Assembly (NCBI RefSeq): GCF_014649735.1
Contig: NZ_BMTP01000003.1
Span: forward strand, 310,001 to 374,000
Length of the DNA: 64,000 nt
Direction: 5' to 3'
From: Streptomyces lavendofoliae
Lineage (GTDB): Bacteria; Actinomycetota; Actinomycetes; Streptomycetales; Streptomycetaceae
Part shown: one piece after another, positions 25,794 to 33,627 of the stretch
Layout: each line of letters starts with the position of its first letter
Numbering within the stretch: position 1 is the first letter of the stretch
The notes under the pieces: generated by a model
Seen by the model: the letters and a program-made list of their open reading frames with translations, nothing else
Told to the model about the DNA's origin: nothing
Database searches by the model: none
Translations under genes and position numbers: made by a program

Positions 25794-26464
25794 GTTGTTC
25801 CCCCAACGTTCTGATCCTGCGCCCGGCTTGGTCGGACCGGACGGTGCGCACGTGTCCGCACGGCTGGTCAGGCCGTACGTCCGCACGCTCTGATGATCTT
25901 CACAACGCGTCCGGCGAGCGCGCAATGCGCTTGAGGATCTTCTGAGGTCTCCGCCGCGGGAACGGCGTACGGGGACGGCGTACGGGACGCGTACGGGACC
26001 CCTGCCGCACCGCCGGATCGTTACTTCGGGCCGGCGGCGGAACCACTCCGCACAGCACGCCGCCGGCACCTTGTTCGCGCTCGTCGGCGGTGGGCGGTCC
26101 GGCGGGTCCTGCCGGTCGCCGGTTCCTCCCGCGTGACCGGCCGATCCCCGGCAGGGGCTCCGTGGCCCCGCCGGCCTCCGGCGGGATCACCAGGGAATTC
26201 GTGCGAGTGACTCCGAAACGGCGCCATTGAACCGACCCCGTCGAGGCGGGACCGCATCGAGGTGACGCGCCCTGCCCTCCGAGTGACCGCCGAGTCGATT
26301 CTTCATATTTTCCATGATGCATATGGTGAGACCCGCTGAAATCACCCTGATGAATCGTAACCGGGGGAAGGTGTCTGCGTAATATGCCAGCCGACATAAT
26401 CGGGCGATTCCGGGCATCCGGTGTTCGCTGAACGGTCACCAATACCCCAGGAGCTGGCTTCTCG
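25794..26464. other. Long intergenic region, promoters only
   Basis: About 670 bp between divergent genes. The left part is ordinary GC-rich DNA. From about 26290 to 26460 the sequence is much AT-richer (for example TTCATATTTTCCATGATGC), as expected for the promoter and leader of the ice-binding gene. No convincing coding frame or RNA structure was found. Confidence 0.5.
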
Positions 26465-27742
26465 ATGACGCTGAATTTCTTTGACGCGGCCCGATGGCGC
26501 AGAACATCGGCCTGGTTGGCAGCGGTGCTCACTCTGGTGATCGCCGCAGCCGTCGTGGCGGTGACGCCCACACGGGCGACCGCGATCGCCCAGCCCGTAC
26601 CTCTGGGAACCGCCGAGAGCTTCGCGGTGCTGGCCGGTCAGTCGGTCACCAACACCGGGCCCACGGTCATCACCGGAGATGTCGGTGTGCATCCGGGGAC
26701 GGCCATCTCCGGCTTCCCGCCCGGCATCGTGAACGGGACGATCCACTCCGCGGACGCGGTGGCCGCCGGGGCCAAGAGCGACCTGGTCGCGGCGTACAAC
26801 AACGCTGCCGGACAGGCCTCGGACGGCGCGCTTCCGCCTGACGCCGGCGGTCTCACGCTGGTCCCGGGCGTGTACACGGCCTCGTCCACCCTCGGTCTCA
26901 CCGGCACGCTCACCCTGGACGCCCAGAACGACCCCGACGCCATCTGGGTGTTCCAGGTCGGGTCGGGTCTGACGACGGCTTCCAACAGCAGCGTCAACCT
27001 CATCAACGGCGCCTCGCCGTGCAACGTGTTCTGGCAGATCGGCAGCTCCGCCACCCTCGGCACCGACTCCGACTTCGTGGGCACCATCATGGCCATGACG
27101 TCGATCAGTGCCACCACAGGGGCGGACATCGCCGGCCGCGCCCTGGCCCGTAACGGGTCGGTGACGCTGGACACGAACACGATCGTCCGGCCGGAGTGCG
27201 AGGCGGGCACCACCGGTGGGACCACCGGCGGGACGAACGGCGGGACGAACGGCGGGACCGCGACGGGCGGTGTGATCGCCGGCACCACCGGAGGGACGAA
27301 CGGCGGGACCGCGACCGGCGGTACCACTGGAGGCGTCGGCGGAGTGCTCGGCGGCGTGACGACGGGCGGCGGCACCGGTGGCGTCGTCGGCGGAGTGCTC
27401 GGTGGAGTCACGACGGGCGGCCTCATCGCGGGGACCACGGGTGGCACCACGGGCGCGACGATCGGCGGCGTCCACGGCGGCACCACGGGCGGAGGCGGCC
27501 CCAAGCCGCCCGGCAAGCCCGGCAAGCCCGGCAAGCCCGGTAAGCCTGGTAAGCCGGGGCACGGGAAGCCGGGCAAGCCCGGTAAGCCCGGTCACGAAAA
27601 GCCGGGCAAGCCCGGTAAGCCCGGCCACGGGAAGCCGGGCAAGCCCGGTAAGCCCGGCCACGGCCACGATGGCAAGCCCGGCGGCCATGGCGGCCATGGG
27701 CACGGCAAGTCCGGTGAGCACGGCGGTCACACGAACCGCTAG
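26465..27742 (+). CDS. Ice-binding-like (DUF3494) surface protein with collagen-like tail
   Basis: 425 residues. Signal peptide (residues 1-40; LAAVLTLVIAAAVVAVTPTRATA). Residues 45-240 are a DUF3494 ice-binding/adhesin beta-solenoid: SFAVLAGQSVTNTGPTVITG, GDVGVHPG, DAIWVFQVGS, ADIAGRALARNGSVTLDTN. Residues 245-345 are Gly/Thr repeats (GGTNGGT, GGVTTGG). Residues 347-425 are a collagen-like run of GKP triplets with interspersed GHGKP, ending in a His/Gly-rich tail. No LPXTG or membrane anchor is visible, so the tail may bind the wall or an adjacent polymer. Adhesive or hydrophobic-surface function is more likely than ice binding in a soil actinomycete. AGGAG lies 11 nt before ATG. Confidence 0.85.
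   Translation: MTLNFFDAARWRRTSAWLAAVLTLVIAAAVVAVTPTRATAIAQPVPLGTAESFAVLAGQSVTNTGPTVITGDVGVHPGTAISGFPPGIVNGTIHSADAVAAGAKSDLVAAYNNAAGQASDGALPPDAGGLTLVPGVYTASSTLGLTGTLTLDAQNDPDAIWVFQVGSGLTTASNSSVNLINGASPCNVFWQIGSSATLGTDSDFVGTIMAMTSISATTGADIAGRALARNGSVTLDTNTIVRPECEAGTTGGTTGGTNGGTNGGTATGGVIAGTTGGTNGGTATGGTTGGVGGVLGGVTTGGGTGGVVGGVLGGVTTGGLIAGTTGGTTGATIGGVHGGTTGGGGPKPPGKPGKPGKPGKPGKPGHGKPGKPGKPGHEKPGKPGKPGHGKPGKPGKPGHGHDGKPGGHGGHGHGKSGEHGGHTNR
27510..27680 (+). repeat. GKP-encoding collagen-like triplet repeat
   Basis: Nine-base units close to GGCAAGCCC with GGTAAGCCC and GGGAAGCCG variants are repeated throughout, punctuated by CACGGG or CACGAA blocks. The array is in frame and could expand or contract without breaking the protein. 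Confidence 0.8.
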
Positions 27743-27788
27743 TTCGCCGGGGCGGGCCGGCGCTGAGCCGCTCGCCCGTATGTGAGAC

Positions 27789-27834
27789 GCGTGGCGCGCG
27801 GTGGACGGCCGACCGGCCACACCGCGCGCCACGC
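27789..27834. terminator. Strong hairpin after the ice-binding gene
   Basis: The arms 27789-27803 and 27820-27834 are exact complements (15 bp, GCGTGGCGCGCGGTG) with a 16-nt loop. It lies about 50 bp after the stop and isolates the gene from the downstream SdpA-like gene. Confidence 0.75.
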
Positions 27835-27855
27835 GCGGAACCGGAAGAAGTGGAA

Positions 27856-28623
27856 ATGAACAGCGGGACGGGAAGGCCGGGTGGGGCCGTGCTCAGCGGT
27901 GTCGAGCAGACGGAAGTGAGAGAACCGAATTCCTCCGGTATCGGTTCGGCCGAGAGCGGCCGCGGCGGTGATCCCCCGGCTTCCCATGGTGATTCAGGGC
28001 CGCCGCACCGCTCGCTCAAAGCGGCCACAGGCGCGGCCGTCGTCCTGTGCCTGGCGGCAACGATCGCTCACGTGTTCCTCGTCTTTCTTCATGTGGCGCC
28101 TGCGAATGCCATCTCGCAGCGGTACAGCGACCGGATCAACGCGTGGGTCTATCCCGTGTTCGAACAGAACTGGCGGCTTTTCGCCCCGGATCCGGAGTCG
28201 GTCAACCGGCAGATTTCAGCGAGGACCATGCGGATCGCCCCCGACGGCACTTCGCAGGTGAGCGGCTGGTTCGACCTGAGCGGCGTGGACAATTCCGCGA
28301 TCGAGCACAATCCGTTCCCGAGCCATACGACGCAGAACATGCTGCGCCGGGCCTGGAGCTCGTACCTCGAAACGCTCGGCGGCGACGACCAGCCGCGTTC
28401 CGAGCGGGCCGAGATGATCCAGCAGTACCTCCGCAACATCGCGGCGGAGCGCGTCGCCGACCGGCGCGGCGGCTCCTTCGACTCCATCCAGCTGCGGGTC
28501 GTCACGCTGCCCGTCGGCGCCCCCGGTCCGGCTGGGCGCAACCGTCCGGCCACGGCCGCGCCCCGACCCGTGGACACCCGTTACCTGCCCTGGTGGAAGG
28601 CGGCCCCCTATGGCACCGACTGA
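27856..28623 (+). CDS. DUF5819-family protein, SdpA-like
   Basis: 255 residues. A long hydrophilic N-terminus (1-55) leads to one transmembrane helix (about 58-80, GAAVVLCLAATIAHVFLVFL). The extracytoplasmic part starts with the family element WVYPVFEQNWRLFAPDPESV. This is the DUF5819 pattern, related to SdpA of the Bacillus sporulation-delaying (SDP) toxin system, where SdpA and SdpB mature the SdpC peptide. The start of the HTTM gene overlaps its end by 14 bp, giving the classic sdpAB pair. I chose ATG 27856 (GGAAGAAG upstream); GTG 27850 is an alternative. Confidence 0.75.
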   Translation: MNSGTGRPGGAVLSGVEQTEVREPNSSGIGSAESGRGGDPPASHGDSGPPHRSLKAATGAAVVLCLAATIAHVFLVFLHVAPANAISQRYSDRINAWVYPVFEQNWRLFAPDPESVNRQISARTMRIAPDGTSQVSGWFDLSGVDNSAIEHNPFPSHTTQNMLRRAWSSYLETLGGDDQPRSERAEMIQQYLRNIAAERVADRRGGSFDSIQLRVVTLPVGAPGPAGRNRPATAAPRPVDTRYLPWWKAAPYGTD

Positions 28624-29773
28624 GCCGGTCCCCACCCCGGTCCCGGCGGCGGCACCCACGCCGTCGGCGTGCGACACCGAACGCGCGGGCGCGAGTACCG
28701 TGATGCGGCGAACGCCCGACCGTGTCGCCGCGTGCTTCCGTCTCCTGATCGAGCGGCCGGTTTCCCTGTACGCGGCGGCAGTGCTGCGCATCGGCTACGG
28801 CTTGCTCTACCTCGTCTTCCTGCTGCGGGAGTTTCCGCACCGCGACGAGATCTGGGGCCCCGGCTCGCCGTGGACCCCCGCGCTGGCGAGGCAGCTCTTC
28901 GACCAGACGGGCTGGGCCAGCGTGCTCACCCTGTCCGACAGCCGCGCGTACTTCGAGCTCTGCTACGCGGCGGCCGTCGTCACGTCCGCGTTGCTCATGC
29001 TGGGCTGGCGGACCAGGGCCGTGTCCGTGCTGTTCGCCATCGTGGTGGCGTCGTTCCACGCCCGAGCGATCTTCATGACGGACGGCGGGGACAATCTCAT
29101 CCTCCTCATGGCCGTCTACCTCGTGGCCACCGCCTGCGGCCGGCGATGGTCCCTCGATGCCCGCAGAGCCCGGCTCCGGTCGACCGAGGGCCCGGAGGCG
29201 CACCGTGCACCGACGGCCGGGGGAGGGGTCCGGCGCCATCTCCGGGACGCCCGCCTGTGCGTGATCACCGTGCTGCACAACTGCGGGATGTTCGTCATCG
29301 CCGCCCAGGTCTGCTTCCTCTACGGTTCGGCCGGCCTGTACAAGGTGCAGGGCGGCACTTGGGGCAACGGGACCGCCCTGCACTACGCCCTGAACCTCCA
29401 TCTGTTCCAGCCCTGGCCCGCGCTCTCCCGGATGGCCGACGACCACGTCATCCTGATCGCGGTCGCCTGCTACCTGACGGTACTGCTGCAGGTCGCCTTC
29501 CCCTTCGTCCTCTTCGGCAGGCTCAAGTACCCGGTTCTCTCGGCGCTGTTGGCCATGCACGTGGGCATCGCGGTGCTCATGGGCCTGCCGCTCTTCTCCG
29601 CCGCGATGATCGTCGCCGACGCGGTCTTCCTGCCGGACCGCTTCTACCGCGCTCTGGGCCCGCTCTGGCGGCGCGCGGTCGAGCGCACCGGTTCCCGTGG
29701 ACGGGGAGCATCGCCCGGGCCGGAAGCCGGCCTCGTACCGGCGCAGTCGGGACCGGCCGGCCAGGTCTGCTGA
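28610..29773 (+). CDS. HTTM domain membrane protein, SdpB-like
   Basis: 387 residues with about seven or eight hydrophobic helices. Residues about 45-330 are an HTTM (vitamin K-dependent carboxylase-like membrane) domain: AVLRIGYGLLYLVFLLREF, FLYGSAGLYKVQGGTWGNGT, HYALNLHLFQPWPALS. SdpB of Bacillus belongs to this group and is needed to make the active SDP peptide. The N-terminal Pro/Ala stretch and C-terminal tail are not conserved features. It overlaps the SdpA-like gene by 14 bp, so both are made from one transcript, which ends at a large hairpin. No SdpC-like precursor lies next to the pair. Confidence 0.8.
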   Translation: MAPTEPVPTPVPAAAPTPSACDTERAGASTVMRRTPDRVAACFRLLIERPVSLYAAAVLRIGYGLLYLVFLLREFPHRDEIWGPGSPWTPALARQLFDQTGWASVLTLSDSRAYFELCYAAAVVTSALLMLGWRTRAVSVLFAIVVASFHARAIFMTDGGDNLILLMAVYLVATACGRRWSLDARRARLRSTEGPEAHRAPTAGGGVRRHLRDARLCVITVLHNCGMFVIAAQVCFLYGSAGLYKVQGGTWGNGTALHYALNLHLFQPWPALSRMADDHVILIAVACYLTVLLQVAFPFVLFGRLKYPVLSALLAMHVGIAVLMGLPLFSAAMIVADAVFLPDRFYRALGPLWRRAVERTGSRGRGASPGPEAGLVPAQSGPAGQVC

Positions 29774-29811
29774 TCACGACCGTTGTCGACGGTGCCGGGC
29801 CCTGAGCACGG

Positions 29812-29867
29812 CGAAGACCTCCGGTGTGGTGGAGGCGTCCAGGCTCCACCACACACGGAGGTCTTCG
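29812..29867. terminator. Large inverted repeat / terminator after the HTTM gene
   Basis: Left arm 29812-29834 (23 nt) pairs with right arm 29844-29867 (24 nt) with a single bulged A and a 9-nt loop. It begins 39 bp after the HTTM stop. Its length exceeds most streptomycete terminators; no transposase is near, so a terminator is the simplest reading. Confidence 0.75.
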
Positions 29868-30279
29868 TGTCCCCGCACCGGACCCGCGCCCGGCCCCCCG
29901 GTGCGCGACCCCCGGCGTGGCCGGACCACAAGAAAGGCCCGGGTCGTCGACCTGGGCCTTCCGCGTGGAGCGGGTGACGGGAATCGAACCCGCGCTCCGA
30001 GCTTGGGAATCACCGCCACCCATTTTGGCCACCTAGGTCCTGACCTGCTAAAACGTCTTCCGCAGCGGCACTGGTGGACGGCCTGGCGATACCCCCGTTC
30101 ACCGCTGTTCACCGCTCTGAAGGCACGACCGGGGCACGGTGCCAGAAACATTGAGCAGGTGCCTGCGGGGATGGGGAAGTCGGAGCGAGCGCGGGTGCGC
30201 CTCCGGATCTCCGTCCCGGACTCGATCGGAAAGTCGGCTTCGAGGACTCCTTCCGCTGCTCGATCAGTCCCCGCACCCG
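29868..30279. other. Gap containing tRNA-Gly fragment; otherwise no gene
   Basis: About 410 bp between the hairpin and the TetR gene stop. It includes the direct-repeat copy with the broken tRNA-Gly 3' half (29934-30009). The rest, 30010-30279, has only weak open frames. On the minus strand the sequence just past the fragment is AT-richer (around 30010-30055), as is usual next to a phage-type attachment core. Confidence 0.5.
29934..30009 (-). repeat. Direct repeat, left copy: tRNA-Gly 3' fragment plus terminator (candidate att site)
   Basis: The 76 bp match 31862-31937 at 70 positions. They contain a terminator-like hairpin (29934-29960) and 29966-30009, which equals the CCA end, acceptor 3' strand, T arm and the anticodon-arm 3' part of tRNA-Gly. 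Homology stops within the anticodon loop (after TTGGGAA), so this is a tRNA pseudogene and the typical trace of tRNA-targeted integration. Confidence 0.75.
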
Positions 30280-30963
30280 CTACGCCTTCCGCGCGGACGT
30301 CCAGCCCTGGCGGCGGAGGTTTTCGAAGCCGTCCAGGAGGAGGTCCAGGGTGAATTCGAACTCGAACTGGTCGTCGCAGCCGCCACCGACCGTGGAGCCC
30401 CCGTCGTGCGCGGCCGTCGCGGCCAGTTCCGCGATGTACGGGTAGCGCGCTGCCAGGCCGGGGTCCGGTGGGCCGGAGGGGCCCGAGGTGTCGAACAGTT
30501 CCTGGCTGAAGCCGAGGAGGCGGCTGCCCATAGCGTGCATGACGTGATGCGTGAGGTCGGCGGAGAGGCCGCCGTCCCGGAAGCTCCCGGCCATCGAGTC
30601 CAGGTAGGCAAGCACGGCCGGGGTGGGGCCGGTCCGCGACTCGATGACCCGGGCCGCCCAGGGGTGGCGCAGCAGGACCCGCCGGGCCGAGAGGATCCGC
30701 CCGCGGACCACGCGCTGCCAGTCGGGGCCCGAGGCCGGCGGGTCGATCTCGCCGACGACGGCGTCGACCATGCCGTCGAGCAACTCCTCTTTGTTGGCCA
30801 CGTGCTTGTAGAGGGCCATCGGTACGACGCCCAGCTCCTGCGCGAGCCTGCGCATGCTGAGCGCGTCGATGCCGGTGGCGTCGGCGAGCGCGACGGCGGC
30901 GCGCAGGACGCGGTCCCTGTTCAGGGGGATCCGTTGCGTGCGCGTGGCTTCCTGCGGGGTCAT
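30280..30963 (-). CDS. TetR-family transcriptional repressor
   Basis: 227 residues. The N-terminal helix-turn-helix (about residues 15-60, VLRAAVALADATGIDALSMR and LGVVPMALYKHVANKEELLD) is followed by a TetR_C-type ligand-binding half (HPWAARVIESRTGPTPAVLA; FEFTLDLLLDGFENL near the end). It is transcribed divergently from the DUF4386 membrane protein, with two near-identical palindromes between them, so it almost certainly represses itself and that gene. The inducer is unknown. ATG at 30963; the ribosome site is weak. Confidence 0.9.
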   Translation of the reverse strand: MTPQEATRTQRIPLNRDRVLRAAVALADATGIDALSMRRLAQELGVVPMALYKHVANKEELLDGMVDAVVGEIDPPASGPDWQRVVRGRILSARRVLLRHPWAARVIESRTGPTPAVLAYLDSMAGSFRDGGLSADLTHHVMHAMGSRLLGFSQELFDTSGPSGPPDPGLAARYPYIAELAATAAHDGGSTVGGGCDDQFEFEFTLDLLLDGFENLRRQGWTSARKA

Positions 30964-31007
30964 TTCCGTTCGGCCCCTTCCCTCCTCGACAGCCTTGTCC
31001 TTGACGA

Positions 31008-31022
31008 GTGTACGCCGTACAC
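31008..31022. promoter_or_regulatory. TetR operator O1
   Basis: Palindrome GTGTACGCCGTACAC, 45 bp upstream of the TetR start codon. It has the same half-sites as O2, 31 bp away centre to centre (about three helical turns), which suggests cooperative binding of two dimers on one DNA face. Confidence 0.8.
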
Positions 31023-31037
31023 CTATGGTCACTGCCA

Positions 31038-31054
31038 GGTGTACGACGTACACC
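31038..31054. promoter_or_regulatory. TetR operator O2
   Basis: Palindrome GGTGTACGACGTACACC, ending 23 bp before the start codon of the DUF4386 gene. A bound repressor would cover its -10 region or transcription start. Confidence 0.8.
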
Positions 31055-31077
31055 ATCATTGAGGGGGGCTGGAGAAG

Positions 31078-31782
31078 ATGAGTCCGGACCGGAGAACCGC
31101 GGTGGCCGCCGGGTCGCTGTTCCTGTTGACCGAGGCCGCCGCGATAGCCGGGGCGATCCTGTACCGCCCCTTGTTGGGCGCCGCGGACGGCCGGCTCGCG
31201 CAGGGTGCCGACACGCAGGCACTGCTCGGGGCGCTCTGCGAGATGGTGTTGGTGGTGGCGGTGGCCGGTACCGGGGCGGCGCTGTTCCCCGTCCTGCGGC
31301 GCCACGGCGAGGGGCTCGCGCTCGGGTACGCCTTCGGGCGGCTGCTGGAGGCGGCCGTCATCGCCCTCGGGGTCGTCGCCGTCCTGGCGCTCGTCACCCT
31401 GCGGCGGGACGCGGGGACGGCGGACGGCGCCGATGCCGCGCTGGTGGCCGTGCACGACTGGACGTTCCTGCTCGGACCCAACATCGCCCTCGGCCTGAAC
31501 ACTCTCCTGCTCGCGTACCTGGCGTACCGCGCGCGGCTCGTACCGCGCTTCATCGCCGTGCTCGGGCTGGTCGGGGGACCACTGATCTGCGCCTCGGCCG
31601 TCGCCGTGGTGTTCGGGGCCTACGCGCAGCTCTCCGTGGCGGGGGCAGTCGCCGCGCTCCCGGTGTTCGCCTGGGAGCTGGGACTGGCCGGGTGGCTGAT
31701 CGTCAGGGGATTCGGGCCCGGCTCGGGCGCCGCGTCCCGGGCGGACGGAGAAGTGGCTGATCCGGCAGGTGTCCGTCGGTGA
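31078..31782 (+). CDS. DUF4386 family membrane protein
   Basis: 234 residues with about six or seven hydrophobic helices: SLFLLTEAAAIAGAILYRPL, MVLVVAVAGTGAALFPVL, FLLGPNIALGLNTLLLAYL, and a GPNxxLG element common in DUF4386 proteins. The function of this family is not established; members are often divergent from a TetR or similar regulator, as here. GGAGAAG precedes the ATG at 31078. A charged tail (about 215-234) is cytoplasmic. Confidence 0.85.
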   Translation: MSPDRRTAVAAGSLFLLTEAAAIAGAILYRPLLGAADGRLAQGADTQALLGALCEMVLVVAVAGTGAALFPVLRRHGEGLALGYAFGRLLEAAVIALGVVAVLALVTLRRDAGTADGADAALVAVHDWTFLLGPNIALGLNTLLLAYLAYRARLVPRFIAVLGLVGGPLICASAVAVVFGAYAQLSVAGAVAALPVFAWELGLAGWLIVRGFGPGSGAASRADGEVADPAGVRR

Positions 31783-31861
31783 GGCCGACCCGAGCCTGAC
31801 GACCGTGCCGTCGTTGTCGCCGCACATCGCCGTGAAGGACCGGGAGATCTGGACAACGAAC

Positions 31862-31888
31862 AAGGCCCGGGTCGATGACCCGGGCCCT
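31862..31888 (-). terminator. Terminator of tRNA-Gly
   Basis: A hairpin with arms AAGGCCCGGGTC and its near complement GACCCGGGCCCT, just downstream of the tRNA 3' end on the minus strand. It forms the outer part of the 76-bp direct repeat, and its left twin lies at 29934-29960. Confidence 0.75.
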
Positions 31889-31937
31889 CTGCGTGGAGCG
31901 GGTGACGGGAATCGAACCCGCGCTCTGAGCTTGGGAA
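31862..31937 (-). repeat. Direct repeat, right copy (intact tRNA-Gly side)
   Basis: This is the partner of 29934-30009 with six mismatches over 76 bp, four or five of them in the terminator hairpin and only one in the tRNA part. The two copies bracket about 1.9 kb carrying the TetR/DUF4386 pair. Confidence 0.75.
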
Positions 31938-31967
31938 GCTCATGTTCTACCATTAAACTACACCCGC
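31894..31967 (-). tRNA. tRNA-Gly (anticodon CCC)
   Basis: The 74 nt including encoded CCA fold as a cloverleaf: acceptor GCGGGTG pairs with CACCCGC, the T loop contains GGTTCGATTCC, and the anticodon stem GAGC/GCTC encloses TTCCCAA, so the anticodon is CCC. The gene is complete, and its 3' half is duplicated 1.9 kb away. Confidence 0.95.
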
Positions 31968-32195
31968 GTGATTACGGACCGGAGGACCGGTGTCGTAACG
32001 TCGCTCACTGTACCTTATCGGCAGGCCCCCGGTGTATCGCGCCGCGGGGTCTTTGTGCTGTGTGGGGGGCCTACCGAGGTGCACGGGACGGGGAGTTGGG
32101 GCATACGGTGGGGAGGCGGAGTGCCGCCTGGAGTGGTGTCTCGTTGATCCCCTAATGTGGCTTTCTCGTCCACGCAGTGTTGGGGAAGGGACTTG

Positions 32196-32381
32196 ATGGA
32201 CTCCATGGAGCGCACCGTCGTCCGCTGTGCCGAGGGGCACGTGTTCAGTACCGCTTCGTTCCCGATGCAGCAGCTCGGGGCCGGCCGGATCGGGCCGGGA
32301 CGGCTGCTGCGGTGTCCGCGGTGTGCGCGGCTGCGGCAGGCCGTGCCGGTGTCCGTGCCCGCCGAGCTGCAGCGGCAGTAG
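32196..32381 (+). CDS. Small zinc-ribbon-like protein (61 aa)
   Basis: Residues VRCAEGHVF and [11 protein letters not shown] supply Cys-x3-His and Cys-x2-Cys, a plausible single zinc site. ATG 32196 is preceded by GGGGAAGGG. The small size and a position just upstream of dcd are typical of conserved streptomycete proteins of unknown function; nucleic-acid or protein binding is a guess. Confidence 0.65.
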   Translation: MDSMERTVVRCAEGHVFSTASFPMQQLGAGRIGPGRLLRCPRCARLRQAVPVSVPAELQRQ

Positions 32382-32451
32382 CACGTGGTGGCAGGGCGCG
32401 CGGAGGCTGTCCGATTGGGGCGGGCCCGCGCGCTCTGCGTATCCTCGGGGC

Positions 32452-33027
32452 GTGCTTCTCTCAGACAAGGACATCCGGGCCGAGATCGACGCCGGACGGG
32501 TTCGCATCGACCCGTACGACGACTCCATGGTGCAGCCCTCGAGCATCGACGTGCGGCTGGACCGCTACTTCCGGGTGTTCGAGAACCACCGCCACCCGCA
32601 CATCGACCCCGCGGTCGAGCAGGCGGACCTGACGCGGCTGGTCGAGCCGGAGGGCGACGAGGCGTTCATCCTGCACCCGGGCGAGTTCGTGCTGGCCTCG
32701 ACGTACGAGGTGATCAGCCTCCCCGACGACCTCGCCTCGCGCCTGGAGGGCAAGAGCTCCCTCGGGCGGCTCGGTCTGGTGACGCACTCGACCGCCGGGT
32801 TCATCGACCCGGGCTTCTCCGGGCATGTGACGCTCGAGCTGTCGAACCTCGCCACGCTGCCGATCAAGCTCTGGCCGGGCATGAAGATCGGGCAGCTGTG
32901 CATGTTCCGGCTCAGCTCGCCGGCGGAGTACCCGTACGGGTCTGAGAAGTACGGATCGCGGTACCAGGGACAGCGGGGACCGACCGCCTCGCGGTCCTTC
33001 CAGAACTTCCATCGGACGCAGGTGTGA
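32452..33027 (+). CDS. dcd: dCTP deaminase (Dcd, possibly bifunctional dCTP deaminase/dUTPase)
   Basis: 191 residues, a normal length. Deaminates dCTP toward dUTP/dUMP for dTMP synthesis. The family block runs from [20 protein letters not shown] to [13 protein letters not shown], containing the catalytic Glu in TLELSN, and the end is [19 protein letters not shown]. The motif [14 protein letters not shown] resembles the M. tuberculosis enzyme, which releases dUMP directly. GTG start at 32452. The phosphoribosyltransferase gene begins 3 bp after its stop. Confidence 0.95.
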   Translation: MLLSDKDIRAEIDAGRVRIDPYDDSMVQPSSIDVRLDRYFRVFENHRHPHIDPAVEQADLTRLVEPEGDEAFILHPGEFVLASTYEVISLPDDLASRLEGKSSLGRLGLVTHSTAGFIDPGFSGHVTLELSNLATLPIKLWPGMKIGQLCMFRLSSPAEYPYGSEKYGSRYQGQRGPTASRSFQNFHRTQV

Positions 33028-33030
33028 GCA

Positions 33031-33528
33031 ATGAGTGATGTACGGGAGAACCTGACCTACGAGAAGTTCGGCTCCGCCATCCGCGAGCTCGCCCAGACCA
33101 TCGCCGACGACGGCTACGAGCCCGACATCGTGCTGAGCATCGCCCGTGGCGGGGTGTTCGTCGCCGGCGGGCTGGCGTACGCGCTGGACTGCAAGAACAT
33201 CCACCTGGTGAACGTGGAGTTCTACACCGGCGTCGGCACCACGCTGGAGATGCCGGTCATGCTCGCGCCGGTGCCCAACGCGATCGACTTCAGCGACAAG
33301 AAGGTGCTGATCGCCGACGACGTCGCAGACACCGGCAAGACGCTGAAGCTGGTGCACGACTTCTGCCTCGGCACGGTCGCCGAGGTGCGCAGCGCGGTGA
33401 TCTACGAGAAGTCGCACTCGCTGGTGAAGTGCGAGTACGTCTGGAAGCGCACCGACGAGTGGATCAACTTCCCGTGGAGCGTCGAGAAGCCCGTGGTGCA
33501 GCGCTCGGGTCAGGTCCTGGACGCCTGA
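33031..33528 (+). CDS. Phosphoribosyltransferase-domain protein
   Basis: 165 residues, type I PRTase fold, with the PRPP loop VLIADDVADTGKTL (about 91-104) and a hood region near the C-terminus (EYVWKRTDEWINFPWSVEKP). The latter pattern is found in xanthine/hypoxanthine-guanine PRTase-like (Gpt-type) proteins of actinobacteria, so a purine-salvage role is likely but the base is not certain. Tightly linked to dcd, both serving nucleotide metabolism, with a shared terminator downstream. Confidence 0.85.
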   Translation: MSDVRENLTYEKFGSAIRELAQTIADDGYEPDIVLSIARGGVFVAGGLAYALDCKNIHLVNVEFYTGVGTTLEMPVMLAPVPNAIDFSDKKVLIADDVADTGKTLKLVHDFCLGTVAEVRSAVIYEKSHSLVKCEYVWKRTDEWINFPWSVEKPVVQRSGQVLDA

Positions 33529-33566
33529 CCGGCCCGGCGACGCGCGTTTCGCAGTCACGAGTACGG

Positions 33567-33601
33567 AGAAGGGCCCCCGCGTGCGCCGCGGGGGCCCTTC
33601 T
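33567..33601 (+). terminator. Rho-independent-like terminator after dcd/PRTase
   Basis: A 15-bp perfect stem (AGAAGGGCCCCCGCG) at 33567-33581 and 33587-33601 with a 5-nt loop, 38 bp past the stop. No T-run follows, which is normal for Streptomyces. Confidence 0.85.
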
Positions 33602-33627
33602 CGGTGTCCGGGCGACCGGCGGACGGG

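Noticed and set aside
27510..27680. CRISPR-like periodic array
   Set aside because: The periodicity is an in-frame nine-base GKP coding repeat without unique spacers; no cas genes are present.
29812..29867. Inverted repeat as an insertion-sequence end or MITE
   Set aside because: There is no transposase, target duplication or second copy in the window; the position just after the HTTM stop fits a terminator.
30280..31953. Single long minus-strand gene covering TetR and the DUF4386 region
   Set aside because: The upstream half is antisense to a good membrane-protein gene, and the TetR domain has its own start at 30963 next to operators.
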